Assembly (NCBI GenBank): GCA_002452405.1
Contig: DKFP01000010.1
Span: 124,001-188,000, forward strand
From: Deferribacteraceae bacterium UBA6793
GTDB lineage: Bacteria; Chrysiogenota; Deferribacteres; Deferribacterales; Geovibrionaceae
Length of the DNA: 64,000 nucleotides
Direction of reading: 5' to 3'
Under the pieces are notes generated by a model. The model was not told where the DNA came from. It saw only the letters and a list, made by a program, of their open reading frames with translations, and did not search any database. This document shows positions 8,856-16,755 of the stretch, in pieces. The translations under genes and the position numbers were made by a program. How positions within the stretch are numbered: the stretch's first letter is position 1; every line of letters begins with the position of its first letter.

Positions 8856-9815
8856 TTATTCCGGAATACAGACATCCTTTTTCGTCATTGCATAAACTGT
8901 TCTCACCAGCACAAGCACCACGACGCATGTCGTAATCACCAGCAGCACCAGCGCCATTGACTTAAAGAACATCGCACCAGTCATTTTATACATAAGTATA
9001 GTTGCAATGGTTATAGCATCCATGGGGAATGTATACGCCCACCACGACATATAAAATGGTGTTTTTCGAAGCCGCGGGAACATGGAAACCAGCATAAGGG
9101 TTGTGAATACCGCAAAATAGAAAAGTATCCTGCCGAACGAATCAAGCCCTCCGGTCAGTTTTGAATAGGATATGAAACCGACGGCAGGAGGCGCTATCAT
9201 TATAAACAGCGTAGGCATGAACTTCTGCACCAGAACGTCGTGAAAAATAACCCTGTAAATAACTATAGTACAAAGCATTATCCACAGCACAAGCCCTATG
9301 GAGAAGAAGAACCACGACATTTCAGTACCGCCGAAATTCGCCCCCACCACAGGAACAAGGATATTGCCGACAACAGGGATAAACCACGCCGGATTCATGG
9401 CATGTATCTTATATTCCCTGAAAAACCACATGTTTATGATAACGAACGTGAAGGTGATGTGTATCAGCGCACCCGCCCACCAGAGTCCTGCGGAAAAAGG
9501 GTGACACAGGCTTTCATACCCGATACTGAGAAGCAGCAGCGATATAGATATCGTTGGAAAAAAGTTCATCCTGACAGGATGCAGAAACTCGTGTTTCACT
9601 TCATGGGGATACTTGACGAGCTTTAACGCGTAGATAAAAACAAGAACGAGAAACCAGACCGTTACCGCGTATAAAAAATACTTTGAAAAACCCGTGTTCA
9701 CCTTCATCACGGCTCCGTAGCGCATGTACGCCACGGCAAGTCCGGAAAGTCCCATAACCGTTGAAAAAAGCGTTATGGGGAAATTCTTTAAACGATTCTC
9801 TTCCAATTCAGCCAT
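8856..9815 (-). CDS. TDT/SLAC1-family transporter (TehA-like)
   Basis: About 319 residues with roughly ten hydrophobic helices, typical of the tellurite-resistance/dicarboxylate transporter (TDT) and SLAC1 anion-channel families. The start (MAELEENRLKNFPITLFSTVMGLSGLAVAY) resembles TehA-type proteins. ATG at 9815 follows GAGG by five bases; the open frame continues to 9851 but that extension has no good ribosome site. It lies 65 bases downstream of arsC on the same strand and may be read with the arsC-thioredoxin-permease genes. Members transport C4-dicarboxylates, sulfite or other anions, or affect tellurite resistance; the substrate here cannot be read from the sequence. Confidence 0.85.
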   Translation of the reverse strand: MAELEENRLKNFPITLFSTVMGLSGLAVAYMRYGAVMKVNTGFSKYFLYAVTVWFLVLVFIYALKLVKYPHEVKHEFLHPVRMNFFPTISISLLLLSIGYESLCHPFSAGLWWAGALIHITFTFVIINMWFFREYKIHAMNPAWFIPVVGNILVPVVGANFGGTEMSWFFFSIGLVLWIMLCTIVIYRVIFHDVLVQKFMPTLFIMIAPPAVGFISYSKLTGGLDSFGRILFYFAVFTTLMLVSMFPRLRKTPFYMSWWAYTFPMDAITIATILMYKMTGAMFFKSMALVLLVITTCVVVLVLVRTVYAMTKKDVCIPE

Positions 9816-9880
9816 CTGTACCTCGGTAATTAGCATTTGCCATTTATTCAAAAACCAATATATACCGATTTTTCAGATTG

Positions 9881-10297
9881 TCATGTTAAATTTTGTAAAA
9901 TAACCCACTCCTGAATCTTCTGAAGTATAGCGTCGCGCACTTTGCGGGCAAAGGCGAGCTTCTCCTCATCCGTCCCCTGAAATGAAGATGGATCCGGAAA
10001 CTCCCAGTGGAGCTTTTCACCCTTAATCGGAACAACAGGGCATCTGTCCGCCGCCTCTTTGTCGCACACCGCCACAACGTAGTCGAAATCCTGTCCGGAA
10101 AATTCGCTCACGCTCTTTGTTCTGTTAGCCGAGATATCAAGTCCCAGCTCCGCCATGGCTGACACAACGAACGGGTTCAGCCTGCCCGGTTCAAGCCCCG
10201 CACTTTCTGCGGAATAACCGGACAGACTGTTCAGAAATCTTTCCGCCATCTGACTTCTGGCGCTGTTGTGCACACAGACGAAAAGAACCCTTATCAT
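9881..10297 (-). CDS. arsC: Arsenate reductase, thioredoxin-coupled type (low-molecular-weight phosphatase fold)
   Basis: A 138-residue protein with the phosphatase loop CVHNSAR at residues 8-14 (C-x5-R), the conserved DP acid near PDPS (about 101-104), and two further cysteines at 78 and 86 in VCDKEAADRCP. Three cysteines in these positions match the pI258-type ArsC, which reduces arsenate by a Cys-triad relay and is recycled by thioredoxin. The WEFPDPS segment is also usual for that class. One base separates it from the upstream thioredoxin-like gene, which may be its reductant. The ArsP-like permease is first in the operon. No arsR or arsB/acr3 is seen in the window. Confidence 0.9.
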   Translation of the reverse strand: MIRVLFVCVHNSARSQMAERFLNSLSGYSAESAGLEPGRLNPFVVSAMAELGLDISANRTKSVSEFSGQDFDYVVAVCDKEAADRCPVVPIKGEKLHWEFPDPSSFQGTDEEKLAFARKVRDAILQKIQEWVILQNLT

Positions 10298-10298
10298 A

Positions 10299-10583
10299 TT
10301 ATCCGCAACAGCCGGAACAGCCGCAGCCGCTTCCGCCTTTGGCAGCCATCTTCTGTTTGATGAGTATCTTTATCTCGTTAACAGTGGGCAGAGGTTTTCC
10401 TTCGTGAACGACAACCTCGTCAACCACAAGACCGGGAGTCACCATGATATAGTTGGATATCTCCGTCATATCGTTGACGTATTCGATATCGGCATCAATA
10501 CCCAGCTCCTTCACAGCTTCAAGAGTCATTTCGTGCATTTTTTTACAGTTTACGCATCCGGGACCCAAAACTTTTATCTTCAT
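10299..10583 (-). CDS. Small thioredoxin-like redox protein (redox-active disulfide protein 2 type)
   Basis: A 94-residue thioredoxin-fold protein. The N-terminus MKIKVLGPGCVNCKKMHE has the active-site pair Cys10/Cys13, and the cis-Pro region TPGLVVDEVVV lies about residue 55. The family often sits next to COG0701-type permeases. The odd feature is a C-terminal tail, GGSGCGCSGCCG, with four cysteines in the last nine residues; it could bind a metal or metalloid or pass reducing equivalents. It lies between the permease (8-base gap) and arsC (1-base gap), so a role in reducing or handing over arsenic or another thiophilic metal(loid) is an inference from context. Confidence 0.9.
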   Translation of the reverse strand: MKIKVLGPGCVNCKKMHEMTLEAVKELGIDADIEYVNDMTEISNYIMVTPGLVVDEVVVHEGKPLPTVNEIKILIKQKMAAKGGSGCGCSGCCG

Positions 10584-10591
10584 GATTCACC

Positions 10592-11743
10592 TCACATATT
10601 TCCGTATATAATTCCTGCCGTACAAGACATAATAACCACCAGAAGAACGTATGCCACTGTTTTTTTGGTACCCATCACGCTGCGTATCACCAGCATACTG
10701 GGCAAACTGAGCGCGGGACCTGAAAGAAGCAGTGCCAGAGCAGGACCCTTGCCCATTCCGGCACCCATGAGTCCCTGTAATATCGGTATCTCCGTAAGCG
10801 TGGCAAAATACATCAGTGCACCCGCAACGGATGCGAACAGGTTGGCGCCAAGTCCGTTGCCGCCAACGAGCATTTCAATATATCGCGAAGGGATTATCCC
10901 CTCGTGCCCCGGTCGCCCCAGCAGAAAACCCGCAACCAGAACGCCGATGAAAAGCAGAGGGATTATCTGTTTTGCATATCCCCACGTTTCCTCCAGCCAC
11001 ATCCTGCGCTGATCGGCATCAAGAACGGTGAACGCCATCAGAACAACTGCACAAAGGCTGAAAAACGTCAGATACCATTTAATACCGTAAATAGCGGCGA
11101 AGAGTGTTCCGTCTGTCTGGGGTCGCGCCCATGTTGCGAAAATCAGCACTGCGGTCATAGAGATGAAGAACAATGCTTTCGGCAGCAGATTTTCGGCTTT
11201 GACATCCCGCATGGTCAGCGCCTGTCTCTCCGCCTCTTCTTTGCGGAAGAGAAACGCCATCACAAGACCTATGATTATTGAAAAAAGAACTGCCAAAACT
11301 CCGCGGGCAATGCCCATCTCAAAACCAAGCACCCGCGCTGTTAGCACTATAGCGAGAATATTTATCGCTGGACCGGAATAAACGAACGCAATAGCAGGAC
11401 CAAGTCCGGCTCCTCGCTTATATATGCCTGCAAAAAGCGGAAGTATAGTGCATGAACAGACAGCCAGCACAGCACCGGAAACCGAAGCCACGCCGTATGC
11501 CGTAACGCGTTTTGCGTCCGCACCGAAATATTTTATGACTGAAGCCTGTGAAATAAGAACACTCACCGCACCCGCTATGAAAAGAGCGGGGATAAGACAG
11601 GTCAGCGTGTGCTGGCGAACATATTCCGACAGCAGATAAAAACCTTCCAGAATGGCGGCGGAAACCCGCACAGACTCGAAAGGTGTGAAGTAGATGACGA
11701 CAAACAGTGCCGCCAGTGCGAAAAACTTGTATATTTCTTTCAT
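10592..11743 (-). CDS. ArsP/YraQ-like permease (COG0701, DUF318)
   Basis: About 383 residues with eight or more membrane helices in two halves. The first half has AVCSCTILPLFAGIYKRGAG followed by YSGPAINILAIVL; the second half repeats the pattern (TEIPILQGLMGAGMGKGPAL, LLSGPALSLPSML). This duplicated SGPA motif and the CSC pair are typical of the ArsP/YraQ permease family. ArsP members export trivalent organoarsenicals, while relatives have been linked to copper or zinc, so the substrate is uncertain. I chose the ATG at 11743 because GGAG lies six bases upstream; an ATG at 11749 touches the ribosome site. It is first in an operon with the thioredoxin-like gene and arsC, behind a strong sigma-70 promoter. 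Confidence 0.88.
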   Translation of the reverse strand: MKEIYKFFALAALFVVIYFTPFESVRVSAAILEGFYLLSEYVRQHTLTCLIPALFIAGAVSVLISQASVIKYFGADAKRVTAYGVASVSGAVLAVCSCTILPLFAGIYKRGAGLGPAIAFVYSGPAINILAIVLTARVLGFEMGIARGVLAVLFSIIIGLVMAFLFRKEEAERQALTMRDVKAENLLPKALFFISMTAVLIFATWARPQTDGTLFAAIYGIKWYLTFFSLCAVVLMAFTVLDADQRRMWLEETWGYAKQIIPLLFIGVLVAGFLLGRPGHEGIIPSRYIEMLVGGNGLGANLFASVAGALMYFATLTEIPILQGLMGAGMGKGPALALLLSGPALSLPSMLVIRSVMGTKKTVAYVLLVVIMSCTAGIIYGNM

Positions 11744-11760
11744 ATGCATCTCCGAAGGAC

Positions 11761-11789
11761 GTTATAATCCTATACAACGGAGATGTCAA
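11761..11789 (-). promoter_or_regulatory. Sigma-70 promoter for permease-thioredoxin-arsC operon
   Basis: On the minus strand a perfect TTGACA (11784-11789) is separated by 17 bases from TATAAC (11761-11766). This is about 20 bases before the permease start, giving a very short leader. Confidence 0.8.
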
Positions 11790-11790
11790 T

Positions 11791-11808
11791 TATATTTCTA
11801 GGAATATA
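11791..11808. promoter_or_regulatory. Near-perfect palindrome beside the -35 box, possible operator
   Basis: TATATTTCTAGGAATATA is an 18-base palindrome broken by one mismatched pair. It lies one base upstream of the -35 box of the permease operon, and its other edge is three bases after the stop of the CheW-domain gene. The position suits an activator or an ArsR-like repressor reaching the -35, but a weak terminator role is also possible. No regulator gene is adjacent. Confidence 0.45.
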
Positions 11809-11811
11809 ATA

Positions 11812-14436
11812 TCATATCATTTCCTTGAGTTTGCCGATTATACCTTCCGGTCGCAAAACCATAAGCATCTCGCCGTTAGGCTGGTTTGGGTCGGGCTTAA
11901 CGATACACTCGGTATACTTGCTGTTGTCAAGAATATGATCCGAACACTCCACCCTGTCCAGAGGTATCTGCGGAATCTCGCCAAGAGCATCCGCAATCAG
12001 CCCGAAAAGCTGGTCGTCTTTATACCGCAGAACGATTATCTGGCTGTCGTTGTCCACTTCTTTTTCAGGCAGGTCAAGCACTGAGCGGATGTCCACCACC
12101 AGAAGAGGCATGTCTTTGTATATACGTCTGCCTTTCACAAATTTGTGGCTTCCGGGAACGGTGGTAAGCCCTTCGGGGTTGATAGCCTCCACAACGTTTT
12201 CCGTTTTTATACCAAGCCACTTAGTTCCGATGTAAAATGTTGCCGCCTCAATTGCTTTCGTGCCGTCCGCAGTGGCTTTGACACGCACGTTCTCGCCACG
12301 TCTGCGCACATTATAAACCTTTTCCGCGGCTACCTTTGCAAGTGGTGTAAAGATGAGAGCTATCACATCGTTATCGTAACCGTCGCCCTGTTTGTATTCT
12401 CTGTATCCGCTGCTGGCGTGTCCGCCCACAGCGTAGTAATATCCGTTGTATTCGACTATCCTGGAAGTTCCCTTGCCGTTTTTAAGGTTCAAAAATTCTC
12501 TGTCAACGGCTATGGGGTCGCCGGCTTTAAGCTCAGGGCAGGTGGCGCTTATTACGTTACCCTTTCTATCTATAAACACGCCGAAAACGCCCTCCTCAAC
12601 CTCGCCCCGTTCGTTTCGCGGGAGCGCATCGTGGAGCATCGCCTCAAACTGCGGCTCGCTGTCGAAAACAACGCCGATTCCGCCGAGAACATTTTTTCCC
12701 TGTCTGAACGAGGTAATGCTCGCTCCGTAGATATAGGTGTGCCTGTCACCGTAAAGTTCGCTCGCTTCAAACTTTGAAACGCTGTACTGACAGCTCTCTT
12801 TGAGTGCCAGCGTGCCGCGTACGAAGTCTTTGCTTAAAACTGTGCCGACGATATGCTCCTCCGTGGGGTTTGAGACGGCAACAACCCTTCCGTATGAATC
12901 GTATACGAACAGGTTGGTATATACGGTGTATAGCCCGTTTATATATTGCAGGATACCGGTTATCTTCTCTTTGTCCTCAGCGTCTATCTTAGGCTTGTCC
13001 AGTATGCGCTTGAAAGCGGAGGTCAGCGCCCACCAGCGGCAGTCGTTCGCCCGCTCATAAAGGTTTCTGTCCATGATGTCCACAGCCAGCGCTGCCCAGA
13101 ACCAGACGTTCGACAGTATCGAATCTATAACAGTCTTGTGCAGATTGCCTATGGACTGCTCAAATATCTTTTTGGTCTTTGCTCCTGTGCCTGATATGCT
13201 CCACAGCAAAACCTTGGAAGCCGGGTCGCTCTCCTTCACGTTGCCGTTCCAGACAGTGCGCTCAAGGTCACTCTGAATCTTTTCCGCCTGAATAGGTATA
13301 CTGCGAAGTTCGCCGGAAAACAGCCGCGGATCGCTCATAACAGCTTCCAGAATCTTGTCGTCAATGCTTTTTTTCGCTGCGCTGTCCTCGGCAATTTCAA
13401 AGGCACTCTCGATGGGTATCATGACGTGCCCGTACCAGCCAAGCCCGAAAAAGCCCTGATAGCCCTTAGTCGGGCAGGTTTTGGCTATATATTTCTTACC
13501 TGCGAAAACAGTTATCCCATATTCCCTGTTGAGCACCATTTCCATCTCTGCACCCACGGGAACGTGGTATTTGTCCGAACTGGCGATAACGTGTCCGTCC
13601 GAATCCAGAATGAGCTTGACAGACCAGTCCCCATTGGACGTCAGGTTGCGAAAGATACCCTCAAGCTCGTTGCGGAACCGGAAACAGAGGCAGAGAACAC
13701 CCAGAACGTCCTCCTTTTCCTCGTTGCTCCGCGTAACTCTGTATGCATAGATAAGTGATTTGTCGTTATATGGAATCAGGTCGGTATACCTGTATACTTC
13801 AAGATATTCCCCATCAACGTTCACAGCGTCCTTAACCAGAGTATCGGTAGTTTTCGTGACCTTGTTCTCCTGATCCATCTGCACCAGAACGTTCCCCTCC
13901 GTGTCAAGAAGGATTATGTTGAAATATACCGAATATTTCGCAACGTATTCACGAAAACGCTCAATAAGCGCCTGTTTCATCTCGTCGCGAAGCTGTGTGC
14001 GGTTCAGCGTGTCGCACGACGGCTCGTCGCCGTTTTTGCAAAGCGCGTCCAGCTCTTCGTTTTTTATGATGAAATCCCTGATGTCGTCGTCGGTGGCAAG
14101 AAAGCCTATGTCTGCGGTGCGCTCGAAGAGGTTGCGGATCATGATATCAACCGCCACCTGCGCCTTTGAAGCTATTTCCTGTACTGTTTTTCTGATATTC
14201 TCCATGGCAAGCTGACAGAGCAGTTTGTTGGTGAGGTCGAGGAATCCCTTGCGGGTGCCTGTCATGTCGGTTCCTGTGCCCACCATCTGCCCCAGAATCG
14301 TCAGCAGATCCCACTGCGCTCCGAGTCGCAACAACTCTTCACGATATTCGTCAACACTGTCCATGTGGTTGATGACACCCAGCAGCGATTTGGGAATTTC
14401 GATATCCTTATAGGTGACCATTTCTTCAGCAGACAT
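11812..14436 (-). CDS. Large soluble sensor protein with two duplicated Cache-like modules and a C-terminal CheW domain
   Basis: An 874-residue protein with no transmembrane helix, HAMP or methyl-accepting domain. The C-terminal 150 residues look like CheW (FYIGTKWLGIKTENVVEAI, then VKGRRIYKDMPLLVVDIRSVL). The rest appears to be two related sensory units. Each starts with an (I)M-x-RNL-x-ER motif (DIMIRNLFERTADIGFLATD; DIMDRNLYERANDCRWWALT) and goes on to Cache/PDC-like segments (ILLDTEGNVLVQMD; LFVYDSYGRVVAVSN). It could couple a cytosolic signal directly to CheA in a chemosensory array. The ribosome site GGGGGG lies seven bases before the ATG. It stands alone behind a sigma-54-type promoter, with no other che gene in view. 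Confidence 0.8.
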   Translation of the reverse strand: MSAEEMVTYKDIEIPKSLLGVINHMDSVDEYREELLRLGAQWDLLTILGQMVGTGTDMTGTRKGFLDLTNKLLCQLAMENIRKTVQEIASKAQVAVDIMIRNLFERTADIGFLATDDDIRDFIIKNEELDALCKNGDEPSCDTLNRTQLRDEMKQALIERFREYVAKYSVYFNIILLDTEGNVLVQMDQENKVTKTTDTLVKDAVNVDGEYLEVYRYTDLIPYNDKSLIYAYRVTRSNEEKEDVLGVLCLCFRFRNELEGIFRNLTSNGDWSVKLILDSDGHVIASSDKYHVPVGAEMEMVLNREYGITVFAGKKYIAKTCPTKGYQGFFGLGWYGHVMIPIESAFEIAEDSAAKKSIDDKILEAVMSDPRLFSGELRSIPIQAEKIQSDLERTVWNGNVKESDPASKVLLWSISGTGAKTKKIFEQSIGNLHKTVIDSILSNVWFWAALAVDIMDRNLYERANDCRWWALTSAFKRILDKPKIDAEDKEKITGILQYINGLYTVYTNLFVYDSYGRVVAVSNPTEEHIVGTVLSKDFVRGTLALKESCQYSVSKFEASELYGDRHTYIYGASITSFRQGKNVLGGIGVVFDSEPQFEAMLHDALPRNERGEVEEGVFGVFIDRKGNVISATCPELKAGDPIAVDREFLNLKNGKGTSRIVEYNGYYYAVGGHASSGYREYKQGDGYDNDVIALIFTPLAKVAAEKVYNVRRRGENVRVKATADGTKAIEAATFYIGTKWLGIKTENVVEAINPEGLTTVPGSHKFVKGRRIYKDMPLLVVDIRSVLDLPEKEVDNDSQIIVLRYKDDQLFGLIADALGEIPQIPLDRVECSDHILDNSKYTECIVKPDPNQPNGEMLMVLRPEGIIGKLKEMI

Positions 14437-14467
14437 AAGTTACCCCCCGGTTTCGAGAAGGTAAAAT

Positions 14468-14483
14468 AGCTAGAAACGTGCCA
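14468..14483 (-). promoter_or_regulatory. Sigma-54 promoter for the CheW-domain sensor gene
   Basis: The minus strand reads TGGCACGTTTCTAGCT. It matches the sigma-54 consensus TGGCACG-N4-TTGCW at all but one position and keeps the essential GG and GC with ten bases between them. Transcription would start about 12 bases after the GC, giving a leader of roughly 23 bases that holds the GGGGGG ribosome site. The fit of promoter, leader and ribosome site makes chance unlikely. An enhancer-binding activator would be needed. Confidence 0.8.
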
Positions 14484-14799
14484 CATCGCAAATCCCAATA
14501 GCATCACTCAATTAAGTTCAAAATGTTAAATTTAACTCAAATATTTAACTTTAAACAGATTCGGCAGCTAATCACACCGACACGGACAATAAAATAATTT
14601 AGCAATTAAAGTATTTTTAGCTGAAAAATAAAAAAGGGTTACAATTTCGGGCTTTTATTTGTCAGATGATGTCTGCGATATCATCTTTAAAAATATGCAA
14701 ATATTTTGCTATTGATATTTCCTATAGATACATATGAAACCTTTCATCAAATAATGCAATAATCGGTCAATAATTAATCGTTTGACTAATATTTAATCA
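14484..14799. other. AT-rich intergenic region upstream of the sigma-54 promoter
   Basis: About 315 very AT-rich bases with many TTAAAT-like words lie between the end of the peptidase operon and the sigma-54 promoter. Such a tract could hold activator binding sites and bend easily. I see no open reading frame, strong terminator or clear dyad. Confidence 0.5.
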
Positions 14800-15828
14800 T
14801 CATCTTACAGAGAGAATAACGTTTCTGACGAATATCAGTTTATCGTAAACCTCACTGCTAAGGACGAAAGGATAGGCGTCCGGCTTGCCCACACTCCTGT
14901 TGAGCGCGTTCATTATGATTGTCAGCTCAACCCATTTCCCTATGACAAATCTGAAATCGCTGTGCTCGATATCAATATTGAAAACATCGAACGAAATGGC
15001 TGTTTCAAGGGTATCCATCATGTGCAGATAGTGCGCCCATGTCTCCGCCCAGTCCTCCAGCGGGTGCATGGAAGCATAAGCGCTTATGTGGTGCTCCTGC
15101 CAGTCAGGCGAGGGACCGTTTGCGTAATAATCTTTCAGAGCGGCATCGTAGTCAATTTTATGATTGCCGAAAAGCACGTCGAACTGTCGTTCCCACTTCG
15201 TACCCTCCACCAGTGTCATAAAGAAATAATGCCCTATCTCGTGGCGGAAATGTCCGAGTGTGGTTCTGTACCGCTCGTTCATCTCCTCTCGCATGGAAAC
15301 GCGGTATTCAGGGTCGGCTTCCGCGGCGTTAATCGTTATCACTCCGTTGCTATGCCCCGTATAAACCATTTCCTGCGAAACGTTCGGGTTTGAACGTCTG
15401 TCCTCAAGAAAATCGAAACAAAGCCCCCGCACAGGATCATCCTCCCTGCCCTTAAACGGCAGATGATGACGGAACATATTGAAGACCATGCGTCTTTTCG
15501 CTTCCTCAAGTGTACGCCAGCGTTTAACGTTTCTGGGTATATCCTGAACGGGAATGGTTCTGGTGAGCCTGCACGAAACGCACTGATCGTGGGGGTCATC
15601 ATCACGGATGAGCAGATTGCAGCCGAGAACATCGGGTGAGCGGTGTTTGCAGAAGCGGTAATAACGGGTGTTTGAACCGACGGTAGCGGCGAGGAAACCC
15701 TTTCCCTTGTGTCTCAGGGTAAACATCTCCGCGCCGACAACGTCTATTCCGACCAGCTTCCCGCAGGCAACGCATATCGTATTATCAAAATAAATCTCCG
15801 CACCGCAGGAGCAGAAAAATCTTTTCAT
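14800..15828 (-). CDS. Zinc-ribbon putative zinc metallopeptidase (COG4307 type)
   Basis: A 342-residue protein. The N-terminus holds a zinc ribbon (MKRFFCSCGAEIYF... ICVACG, four cysteines). A second Cys group follows around residues 63-82 (FCKHRS, LGCN, CVSC). The middle has the peptidase motif HEIGHYFF (HExxH) with a downstream ETWAHYLHMMDTLETA segment that could supply the third ligand. Genes of this family regularly follow alpha-E and circularly permuted ATP-grasp genes, as here. The start overlaps the alpha-E stop (TGATG). The substrate is unknown; comparative genomics of the family has suggested a link to a peptide or amide product made by the ATP-grasp partner. That link is inference. 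Confidence 0.85.
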   Translation of the reverse strand: MKRFFCSCGAEIYFDNTICVACGKLVGIDVVGAEMFTLRHKGKGFLAATVGSNTRYYRFCKHRSPDVLGCNLLIRDDDPHDQCVSCRLTRTIPVQDIPRNVKRWRTLEEAKRRMVFNMFRHHLPFKGREDDPVRGLCFDFLEDRRSNPNVSQEMVYTGHSNGVITINAAEADPEYRVSMREEMNERYRTTLGHFRHEIGHYFFMTLVEGTKWERQFDVLFGNHKIDYDAALKDYYANGPSPDWQEHHISAYASMHPLEDWAETWAHYLHMMDTLETAISFDVFNIDIEHSDFRFVIGKWVELTIIMNALNRSVGKPDAYPFVLSSEVYDKLIFVRNVILSVR

Positions 15829-16754
15829 CAGCCTATCGCCGCATTAAACCAAGCGTCCGCAACGGCAGCGTCTATTTCATATAATGCTATCTGAGTTTTA
15901 TCCATAAAATCATGTATGTCCTTAACGTCCGCCTGTTTCGCCGAGAACCCCTCAAGAAGACTGTTTACAGCCTTTGCTTTTTCGGCGACAGGTGCGCAGT
16001 TAGGCAGCCTTCCGGCGAGAATGGCGACACTCTCCGCACAATAGGCGACCGCTCTGGGAAACATAGCATCTTTCAGAAGAAAGTCAATGACATCAGCGCT
16101 GGCGACCTTCCGGCGCACAGCCTGACGGTACATCTGATAGGCATTCATCGCTTTCAGCAGGTTCATCCATACTATCCCTTCGGTGCCTTTCAGCTTTCCG
16201 CTCTGCAATATAAGCGAGCCGGCATCCAGAATACGGGTGGTGGTGTCCGCCCGCTCAAGCAGCCTGCCTATCTGTAAAAAGTTATATGTGGAATTACGTG
16301 AAAGTCCGCTGACAAGCATACCCTCCAGCCTCTGTCCTCCGCGTATTATCTGCGTAAGGAACTGATAGCGTTTGCTTCTCGTGCCGACATTATCTTTTTC
16401 CTTTTTCGCCAGCAGATATAGTTCGTTAACCACCTCCCAAGCCTCGCTGGGCAGCATATCTCTGGTAGTCCTCGCATTTTCTCTGGCAAAGGCAAGGGAG
16501 CAGAACAGCGAACAGGGGTTGCGATCGTCGCTTATCAGATAGCTCATGACGCTGGTCTCCGACCTGTCTTCATAAAGCTCTGCAAAGGATTCCTCTGCAT
16601 CCATAATGGTAATGAGGTTATACCAAACTATGTCCGTGCCCTTGGGCATGTCCAGCATAAGGTTGGCATAAACGTTCGCCAGCTTTGCCATATCTTCCGC
16701 GCGTTCCATATAGCGCGCCAGCCAGTATACTCTGTTTGCAACTCTTGACAGCAT
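15828..16754 (-). CDS. Alpha-E domain protein (DUF403)
   Basis: A 308-residue, mostly helical protein. The start MLSRVANRVYWLARYMERAEDMAKL is the conserved signature of the alpha-E family, and FLQIGRLLERADTTTRILD repeats the ER motif in the middle. The biochemical role is not known; the domain is almost always encoded next to, or fused with, circularly permuted ATP-grasp proteins and is thought to assist them. Only one base separates it from the ATP-grasp stop, and it overlaps the peptidase start by one base. So the three genes form a tight operon whose products probably act together. Confidence 0.93.
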   Translation of the reverse strand: MLSRVANRVYWLARYMERAEDMAKLANVYANLMLDMPKGTDIVWYNLITIMDAEESFAELYEDRSETSVMSYLISDDRNPCSLFCSLAFARENARTTRDMLPSEAWEVVNELYLLAKKEKDNVGTRSKRYQFLTQIIRGGQRLEGMLVSGLSRNSTYNFLQIGRLLERADTTTRILDAGSLILQSGKLKGTEGIVWMNLLKAMNAYQMYRQAVRRKVASADVIDFLLKDAMFPRAVAYCAESVAILAGRLPNCAPVAEKAKAVNSLLEGFSAKQADVKDIHDFMDKTQIALYEIDAAVADAWFNAAIG

Positions 16755-16755
16755 C

